64,000 nt of DNA from Hyphomonadaceae bacterium (lineage in GTDB: Bacteria; Pseudomonadota; Alphaproteobacteria; Caulobacterales; Aquidulcibacteraceae), in contig JAEUMR010000009.1 in the NCBI GenBank assembly GCA_016791385.1, forward strand, positions 1-64,000. Direction: 5' to 3'. Made by a program: the position numbers and the translations under genes. Under the pieces are notes generated by a model that made no database searches, was not told the DNA's origin, and saw only the letters and a list, made by a program, of their open reading frames with translations. Numbering within the stretch: the first letter of the stretch is position 1; each line of letters opens with the position of its first letter. This document shows, piece after piece, positions 62,475 to 64,000 of the stretch.

Positions 62475-63506
62475 TCACGCCGCCTGAAGGCGCTTGAACA
62501 GGCCCTTGTTCAGCATCAGCTCGGCGATCTGAATTGCGTTCAACGCCGCGCCTTTGCGCAGATTGTCGCTGACGCACCAAAGCGCGAGGCCGTTCTCGAC
62601 CGTGCTGTCTTCGCGCACGCGCGAAATGAAGGTCGCGAACTCGCCGACGCATTCCACCGGCGTGATGTAGCCTTCATCCTCGCGGCGATCGACCAGCATC
62701 ACGCCCGGCGCCTCGCGTAGAATTTCCTGCGCCTCTTCGGCGGTGATCGGGTTTTCGAACTCGATATTCACGGCTTCGGAATGGCCGACGAACACCGGCA
62801 CGCGCACGCAGGTGGCGGTCAGCTTGATCGCCGGATCCAAGATCTTCTTGGTTTCGACCATCATCTTCCACTCTTCCTTGGTGTAGCCATCCTCCATGAA
62901 CACATCGATGTGCGGGATGACGTTGAAGGCGATCTGCTTGGTGAACACCTCTTTGACGATCTCGTCGGCGACGTAGAGCTTCTTGGTCTGCGTCCACAGC
63001 TCGTCCATCGCGTCCTTGCCGGCGCCGGAGACGGATTGATAGGTCGACACCACCACGCGCTTGATCTTGGCGTGGTCATGCAGCGGCTTCAGCGCGACCA
63101 CGAGCTGGGCGGTCGAACAATTCGGGTTGGCGATGATGTTGAGCTTGTCGTAGCCGTGGATCGCGTCCGGATTCACTTCCGGCACGATCAGCGGCACGCG
63201 CGGGTCCATACGCCAAGCGCTCGAATTGTCGATCACCACCGCGCCGGTCGCGCCGATCTTCGGCGACCATTCCTTCGACACCGTCCCGCCCGCGCTCATC
63301 AGCACGAGATCGACGCCAGAGAAATCGAACGTCTCGAGGTCTTTCACTTTCAGCGTCTTGTCGCCGTAGCTGACCTCGACACCGACCGAACGGCGCGAAG
63401 CCAACGCAATGACCTCGTCGGCCGGGAACAGACGCTCTTCCAAAATGGTCAGCATCTCGCGGCCCACATTTCCCGTGGCGCCGACTACAGCTACGCGCAG
63501 ACCCAT
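62475..63506 (-). CDS. asd: Aspartate-semialdehyde dehydrogenase
   Basis: A 343-residue NADP-dependent enzyme that reduces aspartyl phosphate to aspartate semialdehyde for lysine, threonine, methionine and cell-wall diaminopimelate. VAVVGATGNVGREMLTIL is the NADP motif. The catalytic cysteine is in ANPNCSTAQLVVALKPLHD (near residue 134), and RVPVFVGHSEAVNIEFE holds the active-site histidine region. VVSTYQSVSGAGKDAMDEL is standard. It stands alone between two terminator-like hairpins. Confidence 0.96.
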   Translation of the reverse strand: MGLRVAVVGATGNVGREMLTILEERLFPADEVIALASRRSVGVEVSYGDKTLKVKDLETFDFSGVDLVLMSAGGTVSKEWSPKIGATGAVVIDNSSAWRMDPRVPLIVPEVNPDAIHGYDKLNIIANPNCSTAQLVVALKPLHDHAKIKRVVVSTYQSVSGAGKDAMDELWTQTKKLYVADEIVKEVFTKQIAFNVIPHIDVFMEDGYTKEEWKMMVETKKILDPAIKLTATCVRVPVFVGHSEAVNIEFENPITAEEAQEILREAPGVMLVDRREDEGYITPVECVGEFATFISRVREDSTVENGLALWCVSDNLRKGAALNAIQIAELMLNKGLFKRLQAA

Positions 63507-63534
63507 GACGTGCTCCTAAGGCATTGAAAATAGC

Positions 63535-63571
63535 GTGAGCCGGGGCGGATGCCCATGCCGCCCCGGCTCAC
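63535..63571 (-). terminator. Strong terminator of the GNAT gene
   Basis: GTGAGCCGGGGCGG and CCGCCCCGGCTCAC form a perfect 14-base-pair stem with a nine-base loop. On the minus strand it is followed by GCTATTTTC, giving a U-tract. It lies seven bases after the stop of the acetyltransferase gene and 28 bases upstream of asd, insulating the two. Confidence 0.8.
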
Positions 63572-63578
63572 GTGTCCG

Positions 63579-64000
63579 TTAAGCCGCAGCCGGCTCACAT
63601 TGTTCGATGTCGTGTTCAGTCGAGGCGCCGCTCAAACGCATGCGTTTGCACGGCACGGTCTCGCCGCGCGCCAGCGAGAAGGTCGGCGCCACTTCGCCGG
63701 TGTAGGCAAAGCCTCCCTTCGCCAGCACACGGCCGGACGCTGGATTGTCGGCGAAGTGACCGGCCTCCAACGATCCGAGCCGGCGTGCTTCGCTGACGAA
63801 CGCCTTCAGCGCCTCGGTGGCGAAGCCCTTGCCCCAATAGGGGCGGCCAAACCAATAGCCGATCTCGAAGCCGTCACCGGGGCGCGCGTGCGCGCCCATC
63901 GCGCCGATCATGCCTTCGCCGGGCAGATCGATCGCGAACACGAAGTCCTTGCCCAGCGGACGGCGCGCCGCGAGCGTCATGATCCAGCCCTCGGCGGCGA
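63579..64000 (-). CDS. GNAT family N-acetyltransferase, partial at window edge
   Basis: At least 140 residues of a RimJ/RimL-type acetyltransferase. GFEIGYWFGRPYWGKGFATEALKAFVSEA is the acetyl-CoA binding region (G-x-G-x-A), and FADNPASGRVLAKGGFAYTG the C-terminal half. The frame stays open to the last base (codons reading AAEGWIM before the internal ATG at 63980), so the real start lies outside. It may acetylate ribosomal protein N-termini or small molecules. A strong terminator follows. Confidence 0.8.
   Translation of the reverse strand, partial: AAEGWIMTLAARRPLGKDFVFAIDLPGEGMIGAMGAHARPGDGFEIGYWFGRPYWGKGFATEALKAFVSEARRLGSLEAGHFADNPASGRVLAKGGFAYTGEVAPTFSLARGETVPCKRMRLSGASTEHDIEQCEPAAA

Overview
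This is a dense, GC-rich bacterial chromosome segment with about 57 protein genes, very short gaps (none reaches 300 bases) and many 1-4 base start/stop overlaps. The organism is almost certainly an alphaproteobacterium. The evidence is the lptC-lptA-lptB-rpoN run followed by hpf and ptsN, a four-subunit-type succinate dehydrogenase with the SdhC/SdhD split, a Ku/LigD pair, a leucine-degradation operon and a UbiM-like quinone hydroxylase. The style (TonB receptors, many lipoproteins, DUF885/M49 peptidases) suits the Caulobacterales/Hyphomonadaceae, but that finer placement is inference. I see no rRNA, tRNA, CRISPR array, insertion sequence, prophage or plasmid gene.

Layout. 0-7.5 kb: start of a divergent gene, UbiM-like hydroxylase, an M49-like lipoprotein peptidase followed in the same frame by a TonB-dependent receptor without a signal peptide, a GT39-type membrane glycosyltransferase and short RNase D. 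7.5-14.9 kb: acyl-CoA ligase, then a minus-strand tyrosine-catabolism operon (hppD, isoaspartyl peptidase, VOC protein, maiA, fahA, pirin) with a divergent MarR regulator. 15.0-16.4 kb: a two-gene unit of a membrane-anchored TIR protein and an overlapping single-pass coiled-coil protein. 16.4-24.7 kb: LPS transport, sigma-54, three inserted genes (zinc ribbon, POT transporter, DMT transporter), then hpf, ptsN and a hexapeptide-repeat membrane protein. 24.8-31.2 kb: liu-type leucine operon (ivd, mccB, an inserted SH3-like lipoprotein, mccA) with a divergent LysR regulator.

31.2-39.6 kb: Ku and LigD (non-homologous end joining), lipoprotein, enoyl-CoA hydratase, a HAD-UbiA fusion, GtrA, DUF72 and upp. 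39.6-45.0 kb: a coupled 2-oxoacid:ferredoxin oxidoreductase operon (GltD-like flavoprotein with two 4Fe-4S motifs, alpha/gamma fusion, beta) and a second FAA hydrolase. 45.2-50.6 kb: a 1200-residue DUF2339 membrane protein, S-formylglutathione hydrolase, a VOC protein and an anchored hypothetical protein whose ribosome-binding site is buried in a hairpin. 50.7-53.3 kb: sdhC-sdhD-sdhA without sdhB. 53.5-64 kb: DUF885 peptidase, a MaoC hydratase/CitE-like lyase pair resembling the late ethylmalonyl-CoA pathway, pdxY, beta-lactamase-family hydrolase, GT87 protein, phosphoesterase, rarD, GNAT, asd and a GNAT gene that leaves the window.

Most genes are ordinary core metabolism. The least explained pieces are the TIR/coiled-coil pair, the lipoprotein lodged between the two methylcrotonyl-CoA carboxylase subunits, the signal-less TonB receptor and the hairpin-capped gene downstream of sdhA.
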